This document shows, in pieces, positions 1 to 8,017 of a stretch of 64,000 bases of DNA; position 1 is the first letter of the stretch; each line of letters starts with the position of its first letter. The stretch lies in contig NZ_OZ007030.1 in NCBI RefSeq assembly GCF_963931595.1, positions 1,728,481 to 1,792,480 of the forward strand, read 5' to 3'. The notes below the pieces were generated by a model. It searched no databases. It had not been told where the DNA came from and saw nothing but the letters and a program-made list of their open reading frames with translations. The translations under genes were made by a program, and so were the position numbers. Source of the DNA: an uncultured Subdoligranulum sp. Lineage in GTDB: Bacteria; Bacillota; Clostridia; Oscillospirales; Ruminococcaceae.

Positions 1-807
1 GAAAGCCAGCTGGATATGATCCGCAAGCTGCATTTTTCCTTTGAGGGCCACCGGGAACTGAAGGAATACTGCGACAGCATCGGCATTCAGTATCTGTCTG
101 CCCCCTTCGACATTCCCAGCGTGCGGTTTCTCGGCACGCTGAACTTGCCGCTCATCAAGATTCCCTCCGGCGAGATCACCAACCTGCCCTACCTGGAGGA
201 AGTGGCGAAACTGCACACGCCGGTGCTGCTTTCCACCGGCATGAGCACCCTCAACGAGATCACCGACGCCCTGGGTATTCTGGATGACGGCGGCTGTCCC
301 GAGGCCACCGTGCTGCACTGCAACACCCAGTACCCCACCCCCTACGAGGACGCCAACCTGACCGCCATGCTGGAACTGTTCGATCAGTTTGGCCTGCCGG
401 TGGGGCTGTCCGACCACACCCCGGGCTGGGAGTGCGATGTGGCCGCCGCCGTGCTGGGCGCCACCGTCATTGAAAAGCACTTCACGCTGGACAAGAACCT
501 GCCCGGTCCCGACCAGCAGGCCAGCCTGGACCCCGCCGAATTCAAGGCAATGGTGCAGGCGGTGCGCCATGTGGAGGCGGCCCTGGGCGACGGGCACAAG
601 CATCTGACCGCCAGCGAGGCCCCCAACAAGGCGGTGGCCCGCAAGAGCATTGTGGCGGCCCGGCCCATCCAGGCCGGCGAAGTCTTCACCGCCGACAACC
701 TGACCACCAAGCGTCCCGGCGACGGCATCAGCCCCATGCGCTGGTACGAGGTGCTGGGCCAGACGGCCAAGCGCGCCTTTGAGGAAGACGAAAAAATCGA
801 ACTGTGA
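1..807 (+). CDS. neuB: N-acetylneuraminate synthase (NeuB), 5' end missing
   Basis: The frame is open from base 1 (the first ATG at 16 is internal), so the true start lies left of the window; about 268 C-terminal residues are present against roughly 340 for the family. NeuB condenses phosphoenolpyruvate with ManNAc (or a related hexosamine) to a nonulosonic acid in the cytosol. Visible are barrel motifs LIKIPSGEITN, LLSTGMST, VLHCNTQYP, GLSDHTPG and VIEKHFT, and a C-terminal SAF (antifreeze-like) domain beginning near ARKSIVAARPI. neuC follows 54 bases later and neuA closes the operon, which supports the sialic-acid reading. The exact sugar (Neu5Ac, legionaminic-type) cannot be told from this protein alone. 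Confidence 0.93.
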   Translation, partial: ESQLDMIRKLHFSFEGHRELKEYCDSIGIQYLSAPFDIPSVRFLGTLNLPLIKIPSGEITNLPYLEEVAKLHTPVLLSTGMSTLNEITDALGILDDGGCPEATVLHCNTQYPTPYEDANLTAMLELFDQFGLPVGLSDHTPGWECDVAAAVLGATVIEKHFTLDKNLPGPDQQASLDPAEFKAMVQAVRHVEAALGDGHKHLTASEAPNKAVARKSIVAARPIQAGEVFTADNLTTKRPGDGISPMRWYEVLGQTAKRAFEEDEKIEL

Positions 808-815
808 TACACAGC

Positions 816-841
816 CGCGGCGGCAAGTTTTTGCCGCCGCG
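816..841 (+). other. Perfect hairpin between neuB and neuC
   Basis: An 11-bp GC-rich stem with a GTTT loop lies 8 bases after the neuB stop and 20 bases before neuC. No U-run follows, so it is not a standard terminator; an mRNA-processing or stability element within the operon is the simplest reading. Confidence 0.6.
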
Positions 842-861
842 CTCTGCAGAAAGGACCCTGT

Positions 862-2040
862 ATGCCTACCATCTGCGTGGTAACCGCCACCCGGGCGGAA
901 TACGGCCTGCTGCGCCCCGTCCTTCGCAAGCTGGCGGCGGACGATTCGCTGCAGCTCCGGCTGGTGGTGACCGGCGCCCACCTCTGCCCCTGGCTGGGAG
1001 AAACGGTGCGGGAGATCGAGGCCGACGGGCTGCCCATCGCCGCGCGGCTGCCCATCTTTCAGGAGGCGGAGGAGCCGGTGGCCTGGACCATCGCCCGCGC
1101 CCTGACGGTGTTTGACGACTATTTTGCCGCCCACCGCCCCGACTGGGTACTGCTGCTGGGGGACCGCTTCGAGATTTTTGCGGTGGCCACGGCGGCCGCG
1201 GCCCGGCACATTCCCATCGCCCACATTTCGGGCGGGGACGTGACGCTGGGCGCCGCCGACGAATACTACCGCCACTGCATCACCAAGATGGCTTCGCTGC
1301 ATTTCCCCTCCTGCGCCGACAGCGCCGCCCGGCTGGTGCGGATGGGCGAGGAGCCTGGGCGGGTCTTCTGTGTGGGCGGCCTGGGGGATGAGAACATCCG
1401 CACCCTGCCCAGGATGACCCGGGAAGAACTGTGCGCCTCCACGGGATTTCCGCTGGAACGCCCCTTTGCCCTGGTGACCTACCACCCCGAGACCAGCGCC
1501 GATGCCCCCGACCCCGCCGTCCAGGTAAAAGCCCTCTGCACCGCCATGGCGGCGGTGGACGGCGTGTTCTGGCTCATCACCGGCTCCAACGCCGACGCGG
1601 GCGGCCAGCTCTGCACCCGAAAAATGCAGGAATTTGCCGCCGCCCACCCCGAACGGGCGGGATTCATCCAGAGCCTCGGGCTGCGGCGGTATCTCTCGGC
1701 CATGCAGTATGCCGCGCTGGTGGCGGGCAATTCCTCCTCCGGCGTGGTGGAGACCCCCACCTTCGGGGTGCCCACCGTCAACATCGGCCAGCGGCAGGCC
1801 GGGCGGCTGATCTGCCGCAACGTCCTGTGCTGCCCCGCCGAGGCTGCTGCCATCGAGGCGGCCCTGCGCAAGGCCCTCTCCCCCGCTTTTGCGGCAGCGG
1901 CCCGCACGGCCGTCAGCCCCTACAACGGGGGCGACACCAGCGGCAAGATCTGCGCGGTGCTGCACCGCTTTGACGGGACAACCGTGAAAACCTTCTATGA
2001 CGGCCCTGTGCCGGCATTTGATCCGCAAAGGAGCGTTTGA
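862..2040 (+). CDS. neuC: UDP-N-acetylglucosamine 2-epimerase, hydrolysing (NeuC)
   Basis: A 392-residue protein, full length for the family. NeuC converts UDP-GlcNAc to ManNAc and UDP, supplying the substrate of NeuB. Motifs of the GT-B-fold epimerase are visible: VTATRAEYGLL at the N-terminus, LLLGDRFEIFA (about 100-110), HISGGDVTLGAADE (about 128) and, near the C-terminus, GNSSSGVVETPTFGVP with NIGQRQAGR, the UDP-binding region. An AAAGGA ribosome site precedes the ATG. The stop is one base before the ATG of the next oxidoreductase, so the genes are cotranscribed. Confidence 0.93.
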   Translation: MPTICVVTATRAEYGLLRPVLRKLAADDSLQLRLVVTGAHLCPWLGETVREIEADGLPIAARLPIFQEAEEPVAWTIARALTVFDDYFAAHRPDWVLLLGDRFEIFAVATAAAARHIPIAHISGGDVTLGAADEYYRHCITKMASLHFPSCADSAARLVRMGEEPGRVFCVGGLGDENIRTLPRMTREELCASTGFPLERPFALVTYHPETSADAPDPAVQVKALCTAMAAVDGVFWLITGSNADAGGQLCTRKMQEFAAAHPERAGFIQSLGLRRYLSAMQYAALVAGNSSSGVVETPTFGVPTVNIGQRQAGRLICRNVLCCPAEAAAIEAALRKALSPAFAAAARTAVSPYNGGDTSGKICAVLHRFDGTTVKTFYDGPVPAFDPQRSV

Positions 2041-2041
2041 T

Positions 2042-3019
2042 ATGAAACTTCTCATCGTAGGTCTGGGCAGCATGGGCAAGCGCCGTGCCCGGCTGGCCAA
2101 GGGCATGGACGCCGCCATTGAGGTGGTAGGCGTGGACAGCGCCGACGCCCGCCGCGCCGAAGCCAAGGACCTGGGCCTGGTGACCGACGCCTGGGCGTCC
2201 ATCGGCGAGGCTGTGGCCGCCGCCCGGCCCGATGCGGCGCTGGTCTGCACCTCGCCGCTGTCCCATGCGGCGATCATCGGCGAGCTGCTGGACCATGACC
2301 TGCCGGTTTTCACCGAGCTGAACCTGGTGCGGGACGGCTATGCCGAGAATATGGCCAAGGCCAAAGAAAAGCATCTGCCGCTCTTCCTCTCCTCCACCAT
2401 GCTCTACCGCCGGGAGACCCAGTACATCAAAAAGGCTGTACAGGATTTCGGCAAACCCGTGCACTACATCTACCACATCGGGCAGTACCTGCCCGACTGG
2501 CACCCCTGGGAGAACTACAAGAACTTCTTTGTGGGCAACGTGCGCACCGGCGGCGTGCGGGAGATTTTCGGCATCGACCTGCCCTGGCTGCTGGACGCCT
2601 TCGGGGATGTGGAGAAGATGACGGTGCAGACCGATTCCATCAGCGACCTGGGCCTGCCCTACCCCGACTGCGCCACCCTGCTTTTGCGCCACAAGAGCGG
2701 CGCCCAGGGCGTGCTGGCGGCGGACGTGGTGTCCCCCAAGGCGGTGCGCAACTTTGAGTGCTTCGGCGATGGGCTGCACCTGTTCTGGGAGGGCAACCCC
2801 AAGGCGCTGTACGAGTTCCGGGACGGCGACAAGCAGCCGGTGGACACCTACACCAGCTTTGAGCATGACAGCCGCTACAGCGACAACATCGTGGAGAACG
2901 CCTATGTGGACGAGCTGGCCAACTTCTTCGGTGTGCTGAAGGGCACCGAGGCACCGCGCTGGACCTTTGAAAAGGACCTGGCGGCCATCGACCTGATGGA
3001 CGCCGTGGAACGAGGCTGA
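2042..3019 (+). CDS. Gfo/Idh/MocA-family oxidoreductase lacking the EKP lysine
   Basis: The ATG at 2042, one base after the neuC stop and 5 bases behind AAAGGAGCG, is taken as the start (325 residues). The N-terminal Rossmann motif GLGSMGKRR and the overall layout are those of NAD(P)-dependent sugar dehydrogenases of the Gfo/Idh/MocA family. Where the family normally has E-K-P (the lysine is catalytic) this protein reads VFTELNLVRDG, so it may catalyse a different step or be non-redox. Related genes occur in nonulosonic-acid clusters of other bacteria; here it probably modifies the hexosamine or nonulosonate. The substrate is unknown. Confidence 0.8.
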   Translation: MKLLIVGLGSMGKRRARLAKGMDAAIEVVGVDSADARRAEAKDLGLVTDAWASIGEAVAAARPDAALVCTSPLSHAAIIGELLDHDLPVFTELNLVRDGYAENMAKAKEKHLPLFLSSTMLYRRETQYIKKAVQDFGKPVHYIYHIGQYLPDWHPWENYKNFFVGNVRTGGVREIFGIDLPWLLDAFGDVEKMTVQTDSISDLGLPYPDCATLLLRHKSGAQGVLAADVVSPKAVRNFECFGDGLHLFWEGNPKALYEFRDGDKQPVDTYTSFEHDSRYSDNIVENAYVDELANFFGVLKGTEAPRWTFEKDLAAIDLMDAVERG

Positions 3020-3037
3020 GTTACCGGGAGGTTTCCC

Positions 3038-3379
3038 ATGTTTTTTCCTGCCTTTGGTTTCGACCTTTTCTTTCTTCTTTTTGTGATTGTCTTTGTGGTG
3101 GTCCTGGTGCGCAATCTGCGGGAATGGTCCCGGAACAATGCGTCCCCCCGCCTGAGCGTGCCCGCCACGGTGGTGGCCCGGCGCCGGGCGCACCATTACA
3201 ACGGCGGCACCCACACCAGCAGCACCAGCTACTACGCCACCTTTCAGTTTGAAAGCGGCGACCGGCTGGAACTGCGTCTGCCCTGGCGGGATGCCGGCCT
3301 GATCGCCGAAGGCGATCGCGGCATGCTGCATTTTCAGGGCACCCGCTATCTGGGCTTTGACCGAGATTCCACCGTCTGA
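3038..3379 (+). CDS. DUF2500 family membrane-anchored protein
   Basis: A 113-residue protein with one N-terminal membrane segment (residues about 8-26, FFLLFVIVFVVVLV) followed by a soluble domain with the DUF2500 signature: ATVVARR, the spaced TSYYATFQF, ESGDRLEL, and the terminal GDRGMLHFQGTRYLGF. The function of DUF2500 is not known. It sits between the two Gfo/Idh genes of the sialic-acid operon with a GGGAGG ribosome site, 18 bases after the upstream stop, an unusual place for this widespread small protein. Confidence 0.85.
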   Translation: MFFPAFGFDLFFLLFVIVFVVVLVRNLREWSRNNASPRLSVPATVVARRRAHHYNGGTHTSSTSYYATFQFESGDRLELRLPWRDAGLIAEGDRGMLHFQGTRYLGFDRDSTV

Positions 3380-3394
3380 CAGGGAGATTTTTTC

Positions 3395-4342
3395 ATGAAA
3401 ACATTGACTGCCCTCTTTGTGGGGCTGGGCTCCATCGGAACGCGCCATCTGAACAACCTGGCGGCCCTGTGCGCCCAGCGCGGCTGGACGCTGGAAGCCG
3501 ATGCCCTGCGCAGCGACCTGCACCGTCCCCTGCGGCCCGGCGTGGCAGAAAAGCTCCACGCCCAGTATACCGGGACCGATGCGCTGCCCGCCCGCTACGA
3601 TGTGATCTTCATCACCAACCCCACCAGCCTCCACGCCGAGGCCCTGCGCACCGTCTACGGCCGGGGAGGGGCGCTCTTCATCGAGAAGCCCATCTTCTCG
3701 GCGGAGCAGACGGGGCTGAAGCTCCAGGACTACCTGCCCGCCGGGCAGAAGGCCTATGTGGCCGCTCCCATGCGGTGGTGCGGCACCATGCTGGCCCTGA
3801 AGGAACTGCTGCCCACCCTGCACCCCTACTGTGCCCGGGTGATCTGTTCCAGCTATCTGCCCGACTGGCGCCCCGGGGTGGACTACCGCACCGTCTACAG
3901 CGCCCACAAGGCGCTGGGCGGCGGCGTGACTATCGACCTCATCCACGAGTGGGACTATCTGGTGGACCTGTTCGGTGTGCCGGAGGCGCTGTACAACTTC
4001 AAGGGCACCTACTCCGACCTGGAGATCGATTCCGACGATCTGTCGGTGTACATTGCCCGGTATCCGTCGCTGCTGGCGGAGGTGCATCTGGACTATTTCG
4101 GCCGGGGCTACCGCCGTTCCCTGGAGCTGTTCTGCCACAACGGCAGCGTGGTGGCGGATTTCGGCGCCGGGACGCTGACCCTGCCCGACGGCACAGTCCG
4201 GCACTGTGAGGAGGAGGTCAACCGCCGGTACGAGCGGGAGATGGCCTATTTTGTGGACTACGCGCTGGGGGATGCCCCGGCCAGCTGCAATCCGCCGGAA
4301 CTGGCGCTGCAGGTATTACAACTGACGTTGGGAGAGAAATAA
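3395..4342 (+). CDS. Gfo/Idh/MocA-family oxidoreductase
   Basis: A 315-residue protein with the Rossmann motif FVGLGSIGTRH at residue 8 and, unlike its neighbour at 2042, an intact family motif FIEKPIF (E-K-P) near residue 97. The central VTIDLIHEWDY segment carries the His expected in the substrate pocket. Both proteins share the SSYLPDW / GQYLPDW stretch, so they are related subfamily members. It probably oxidises or reduces a sugar intermediate of the operon's nonulosonic acid. The stop is one base before the neuA ATG. Confidence 0.85.
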   Translation: MKTLTALFVGLGSIGTRHLNNLAALCAQRGWTLEADALRSDLHRPLRPGVAEKLHAQYTGTDALPARYDVIFITNPTSLHAEALRTVYGRGGALFIEKPIFSAEQTGLKLQDYLPAGQKAYVAAPMRWCGTMLALKELLPTLHPYCARVICSSYLPDWRPGVDYRTVYSAHKALGGGVTIDLIHEWDYLVDLFGVPEALYNFKGTYSDLEIDSDDLSVYIARYPSLLAEVHLDYFGRGYRRSLELFCHNGSVVADFGAGTLTLPDGTVRHCEEEVNRRYEREMAYFVDYALGDAPASCNPPELALQVLQLTLGEK

Positions 4343-4343
4343 G

Positions 4344-5108
4344 ATGAATCGTCTGCTCATCACCATTTGCGGCCGCGCCGGCAGCAAAGGTTTCAAGAAC
4401 AAGAACCTGAAGGTATTCTGCGGCCAGCCGCTGGTCTACTACTCGCTGAGCGCGGCGGAACTGTTCTGCCGCAACCATCCCGAACTGCAGATCGACCTGG
4501 CCCTCAACACCGACAGCGAGGACCTGGCCCGTCTGGTGGCGGCCCGGTACCCCGAAGTGGTCTATCTGCCCCGCGGGGCGGAGCTGGGCGGCGACAAGGT
4601 GCCCAAGATGGCGGTCTACCAGGACAGCCTGCGCCGCATGGAGGAGCGCACCGGCGCCCCCTACGACTGGTACATGGACCTGGACATCACCAGCCCGCTG
4701 CGCACCGTCACCGACATTGAGAATGCCTTTGCCCTCAAGCAGTCCCGGGAGGACCTGGACCTGGTGTTCAGCGTCTGCGAGGCCCGGCGCAACCCCTGGT
4801 TCAACATGGTCAAGACGGTGGGCGACCATGTGGAGCAGGTCATCCACAGCGAGTTCACCGGCCGGCAGCAGGCCCCCGATGTCTACGATGTCAACGCCTC
4901 CATCTATGTGTTCCGCCGGGATTTCCTGGCCCAGAACACCGACGGCATGCTCTGGCGGGGCAAGATCGGCGTCAGCGTCATGATGGACACCGGCATCATC
5001 GACATTGATTCCGAGCACGACTATCTGCTGATGGAAGCCATCGCCCGGCATCTGTACGACCATTACCCCGAATTCAACGCAGTGCGGGAGAACATCCGTG
5101 GCCAGTAA
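4344..5108 (+). CDS. neuA: Acylneuraminate cytidylyltransferase (CMP-sialic acid synthetase)
   Basis: A 254-residue protein. NeuA activates sialic acid with CTP to CMP-sialic acid. The N-terminal nucleotide-binding motif is ICGRAGSKGFKNKN (the family's R-x-G-S-K-x-x-x-x-K-N), followed by YMDLDITSPLRT, the metal-binding segment, and MMDTGIIDIDSEHDY near the end. It is slightly longer than the minimal 220-230-residue synthetases. It closes the biosynthetic part of the operon, and its 3' end overlaps the next gene by 11 bases. Confidence 0.92.
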   Translation: MNRLLITICGRAGSKGFKNKNLKVFCGQPLVYYSLSAAELFCRNHPELQIDLALNTDSEDLARLVAARYPEVVYLPRGAELGGDKVPKMAVYQDSLRRMEERTGAPYDWYMDLDITSPLRTVTDIENAFALKQSREDLDLVFSVCEARRNPWFNMVKTVGDHVEQVIHSEFTGRQQAPDVYDVNASIYVFRRDFLAQNTDGMLWRGKIGVSVMMDTGIIDIDSEHDYLLMEAIARHLYDHYPEFNAVRENIRGQ

Positions 5109-5877
5109 TGAATTTGAACAAACGCTGGAGCTGGTCCTGGACGCCGGGCAGACCATGCTGGAGAACGGCGGCGAGGTGTTCCGCGCCCAGCAGACCATGG
5201 AGATCATGGCCCGCAGCCTGAACCTGGAGGACTTCCACGTCTATGTGCTGACCAACGGCATCTTCGCCTCGGCCCGCCCCGAGGGCGGCGAAAGCCGCAG
5301 CATGGTGCGCCATGTGCCGCTGATTTCCATCCATCTGGGCCGGGTAGAAGCCGTGAACGAACTGTCCCGGGAGCTGGCTGCCGGCCAGCTGGACCTTTCC
5401 GGGGCCCGAAGGAAGCTGGAATCCTCCTGGTCCATCGGTTCCACCCCGCCCCGCGCCGAACGGCTGGCCTGTGTGGTGGGCAGCGCCTGCTTTGCCTTCC
5501 TGTTCGGCGGCGCCCTGGCCGAAATGCTGGTAGCCGCCGTGGCGGGCCTGCTGGAATCGGTGGTCTGCCAGCAGTTCGGCAAACGGCGGATCAACCGCAT
5601 CTTCACTGACATTGTGGCCGCCTGCCTGTGCACCCTCTGGGCGCTGGGCGTCAGTTTCTTCCTGCCGGTGCTGGATGTCAACACCGCCACCATCGGTGCC
5701 CTGATGGTGCTCACCCCCGGCGTCGCCCTGACCATGGGCATCCGGGATATCATCAACGCGGACTATCTCTCGGGCGCCATCCGCCTGCTGGATGCCGTCC
5801 TCGTGGCGGGCAGCATCGCCTGCGGCGTGGTACTGGCCTGGCTGGCCGGGCGCGGATTGGGGGCGATCGTATGGTAA
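5098..5877 (+). CDS. Threonine/serine exporter family protein, large (ThrE N-terminal) subunit
   Basis: A 259-residue protein starting at GTG 5098 inside the neuA 3' end, behind a GGGAG site. The first ~120 residues are the cytoplasmic ThrE/DUF1212 domain (LENGGEVFRAQQTM, HLGRVEAVNELSREL), followed by about five membrane segments (ACFAFLFGGALAEMLV, IVAACLCTLWALGVSFFLP, IGALMVLTPGVALTMGIRDI). The family exports threonine and serine; the substrate here is not established. It forms a split transporter with the following gene, overlapping it by 7 bases. Its overlap with neuA suggests translational coupling to the sialic-acid operon. Confidence 0.85.
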   Translation: MASNEFEQTLELVLDAGQTMLENGGEVFRAQQTMEIMARSLNLEDFHVYVLTNGIFASARPEGGESRSMVRHVPLISIHLGRVEAVNELSRELAAGQLDLSGARRKLESSWSIGSTPPRAERLACVVGSACFAFLFGGALAEMLVAAVAGLLESVVCQQFGKRRINRIFTDIVAACLCTLWALGVSFFLPVLDVNTATIGALMVLTPGVALTMGIRDIINADYLSGAIRLLDAVLVAGSIACGVVLAWLAGRGLGAIVW

Positions 5878-6317
5878 TTCCCCTCTGGGCGGACTATCTG
5901 GTCCAGTTTCTGGTGGCCATCGTGGCCACCATCAGCTTCGGCGTGACCTTCCGGGTGTCGCCCCGGCATTACCTGGCCTGCGGCCTCACCGGCGCCGTGG
6001 GCTGGCTGGTCTATGTGCTGTGCACCGGCCTGGGCGGTCTGAGCGCCCCCGCGGCCACCCTGGTGGCGGCCCTGCCCCTTACCGCCTGCGCCCGGCTGTT
6101 TGCCATCCGCCACAAGGCGCCCATCACGCTGTTTTTGCTGTGCGGGATCTTCCCGCTGGTGCCCGGCGCCGGCATCTACTACACCGCCTACTATTTCCTG
6201 CGGGATGACCGCTCCCTCTTCGCCAACAAAGGCGTGGAGACCCTGAAGATCGCCGTGGCCCTGGCCCTGGGTATCGCGCTGGTCTGCAGTATCCCCCTCA
6301 AGCGCCGCAAATCCTGA
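5871..6317 (+). CDS. Threonine/serine exporter family protein, small (DUF3815/YjjB-like) subunit
   Basis: A 148-residue integral membrane protein starting at ATG 5871, overlapping the stop of the large subunit by 7 bases. Four to five hydrophobic segments fill the protein; the GALFVPGAGIYYTAY-like stretch (LVPGAGIYYTAYYFL, about residues 98-112) is typical of the DUF3815/YjjB half of ThrE-type exporters. The two halves are expected to assemble as one transporter in the cytoplasmic membrane. A strong hairpin terminator follows 5 bases after the stop. Confidence 0.85.
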   Translation: MVIPLWADYLVQFLVAIVATISFGVTFRVSPRHYLACGLTGAVGWLVYVLCTGLGGLSAPAATLVAALPLTACARLFAIRHKAPITLFLLCGIFPLVPGAGIYYTAYYFLRDDRSLFANKGVETLKIAVALALGIALVCSIPLKRRKS

Positions 6318-6322
6318 AAAAC

Positions 6323-6362
6323 ACACCCGCCGGAGGTTCCAGCTGGAACCTCCGGCGGGTGT
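6323..6362. terminator. Bidirectional terminator after the neu/ThrE operon
   Basis: An 18-bp perfect GC-rich stem with an AGCT loop lies between the convergent ThrE-small and DUF4830 genes, 2 bases from the latter's stop. It can serve both strands, although the U-runs are poor. Confidence 0.75.
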
Positions 6363-6364
6363 CC

Positions 6365-6919
6365 TCATTCTGTGGGATATTCGATCTCGGTCTCGGCCGC
6401 AGTGGCCTGGGTGTCCTCCTGCTGGGCGGCGGCTGTCTCGGCGCTGGCCTTGGCCGCCGTGATCAGCCCCGTCACCTCCCCGGAAGGCTTCTGCAGCAGA
6501 TAGGCGCCGATGGCCTTCGCCTTGTACACCAGCAGCACGCAGTAGGTGTCCTGGTCCCCCGTGGACAGCGCCGGGCAGAGCAGCGTCCATTTTTCCACCG
6601 TCTTGCCCTTGTAGTCCGACAGATCCAGGTCACTCTCCTGCACCACCTGGTTGAAGGCGGCAAAGCTGTCGTCCCATTTCTTGGGGATCTTTACCTTATC
6701 CACCGCCGCGGTGGAAAGGTCGGTCTCGAAGCCGTACCCCGTGAAATAACTGCCGATGTCCTGGGTGGTCTCGATGCCCGGCGCCGCGTCGGCCGCCGCC
6801 GTCACCGCATCGCCGGAAAAATGTACCGCCGCCGCCACTGTGCCGCACAGGCACACCGCACACAGGGCAAGCGCGCCCGCCTGCCGCAGCCCGGGTTTGG
6901 TCACCGTAAATAAAAACAT
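6365..6919 (-). CDS. DUF4830 domain-containing secreted or anchored protein
   Basis: A 184-residue protein with an N-terminal membrane anchor or signal (about residues 13-33, ALALCAVCLCGTVAAAV) and an extracytoplasmic domain recognisable as DUF4830: QDIGSYFTGYGFE, KVKIPKKWDDSFAAFN, DLSDYKGKTVEKW, and YCVLLVYKAKAIGAYL. The tail is Ala/Thr/Glu rich. DUF4830 proteins have no known function. The ribosome site (AGGGGG) and the base before ATG lie in an 11-bp stem formed with the sequence just after the upstream GDPD gene. Confidence 0.8.
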   Translation of the reverse strand: MFLFTVTKPGLRQAGALALCAVCLCGTVAAAVHFSGDAVTAAADAAPGIETTQDIGSYFTGYGFETDLSTAAVDKVKIPKKWDDSFAAFNQVVQESDLDLSDYKGKTVEKWTLLCPALSTGDQDTYCVLLVYKAKAIGAYLLQKPSGEVTGLITAAKASAETAAAQQEDTQATAAETEIEYPTE

Positions 6920-6972
6920 AAGCGCAGCCCCCTTGTCATCATTCCATGCAAGGATATGCGCGGGCTGCGCTT
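6920..6972 (-). other. Inverted repeat that would sequester the DUF4830 ribosome site
   Basis: Eleven-base arms (6920-6930 and 6962-6972) frame a 31-base loop. The arm next to the ATG covers the region between the purine-rich ribosome site and the start codon. It may double as a terminator for the GDPD gene, because U-rich coding sequence follows. Confidence 0.45.
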
Positions 6973-6979
6973 CGTATGC

Positions 6980-7840
6980 TTATTTGAATTTGGGGTCCGC
7001 CTGATACCACTGGAAGATCACCGCATCGTTCTCCCGTTCCAGCCGGGCAATGTCGTACTCCGGCACTGCCGTCCACATGACGGTCATGGCGCCCAGCGCC
7101 GCACAGAGCCGGATGGCCCAGTTGCGCTTGTCCGGGCACCAGGCAATGAAGTCCGGCCGGGCCAGCAGATTGCCGAAGCAGTGTGACAGAAGATAAGCCG
7201 CCACCCGCGGCGTGCCGATGCGGCGGTGGTTGCGGTAACTGTCGGCCAGCTGGCCGCGCACCACACCCGGCGCCAGAATCCGCACAAGGCGCACCACACG
7301 GGGGTCAAAACTTTCGATGCAGTAGGGCCCCGGGTACTGTTTCAGCGCCGCCAGCACCGTGCGGCAGAGTTCCAGCAGATACCGTCCCCGGTATTCATAC
7401 CGGCTCTTGATCTCCACAATCAGCGGCGTGGCGGGATTGGCCTTTGCCACCGCCTGCAGCACTTCGGAAAACAGCGGCGCGTGTTCCCCGCTGCCCGCCA
7501 GCGGCAAGGCCGAAACCACCGGCCACGGCGTAACGTTGACGCCGCCCCTGGCCGGGGTCATCCGGTCCAGCGTGTCGTCATGGAAGACCACCAGCTGGCG
7601 GTCCTCGGTGAACTGCACGTCCAGCTCGATGCCGTACCCGCCCCGGGCCGCCGCGGCAAAGGCCGGCAGGCTGTTTTCGGGCGGGCGCTGCTGGGCGCCG
7701 AAGAGGCCCCGGTGGGCGTAGCTCCGGCCGCAGAAAGGCTGCCGCAGCCGTCGGCGGGGCGCTCCCGGCCACACCAAAAACAACACCAGCACGACAAACA
7801 GCACCGGCACAGCCGCCAACACCAGCAACCACCACAGCAT
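6980..7840 (-). CDS. Membrane-anchored glycerophosphodiester phosphodiesterase
   Basis: A 286-residue protein from the ATG at 7840, behind AGAGGTGAT. A single N-terminal membrane segment (residues about 2-24) is followed by the GDPD TIM barrel: AHRG (His43), the metal ligands E72 and D74 in GIELDVQFT, HDDT (His87) and LIVEIKSR. The family hydrolyses glycerophosphodiesters to glycerol-3-phosphate and an alcohol; a membrane-tethered form could act on lipid head groups or teichoic-acid-like polymers. It has its own promoter. Confidence 0.9.
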   Translation of the reverse strand: MLWWLLVLAAVPVLFVVLVLFLVWPGAPRRRLRQPFCGRSYAHRGLFGAQQRPPENSLPAFAAAARGGYGIELDVQFTEDRQLVVFHDDTLDRMTPARGGVNVTPWPVVSALPLAGSGEHAPLFSEVLQAVAKANPATPLIVEIKSRYEYRGRYLLELCRTVLAALKQYPGPYCIESFDPRVVRLVRILAPGVVRGQLADSYRNHRRIGTPRVAAYLLSHCFGNLLARPDFIAWCPDKRNWAIRLCAALGAMTVMWTAVPEYDIARLERENDAVIFQWYQADPKFK

Positions 7841-7860
7841 AGCATCACCTCTTGTTTCTG

Positions 7861-7889
7861 ATTGTACCGCACCGCGGCGCAAATTGCAA
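7861..7889 (-). promoter_or_regulatory. Sigma-A promoter for the GDPD gene
   Basis: On the minus strand: TTGCAA (7884-7889), 17-base spacer, TACAAT (7861-7866), 21 bases before the ATG. Confidence 0.7.
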
Positions 7890-7979
7890 TTGCCCCGGCC
7901 GGTGTCCCGGGCACCTGCAAGGAAATTTTATAGTTTTTTTCAAAAGTTTTCACAATTTCGCCACGCCGGGAGGATATTG

Positions 7980-7988
7980 TGTTACAAT
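7980..7988 (+). promoter_or_regulatory. Extended -10 element upstream of the response regulator
   Basis: TGT directly before TACAAT (7983-7988) fits an extended -10 promoter 30 bases before the start codon. No convincing -35 was found. Confidence 0.45.
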
Positions 7989-8017
7989 AGAAAGTGTGAT
8001 AAAAGGAGGCCGACTGT

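Noticed and set aside
1913..4204. Long minus-strand open frame opposite the sialic-acid genes
   Set aside because: It is a shadow of GC-rich genes on the other strand: no ribosome site, no known motif, and the plus-strand genes are clear family members.
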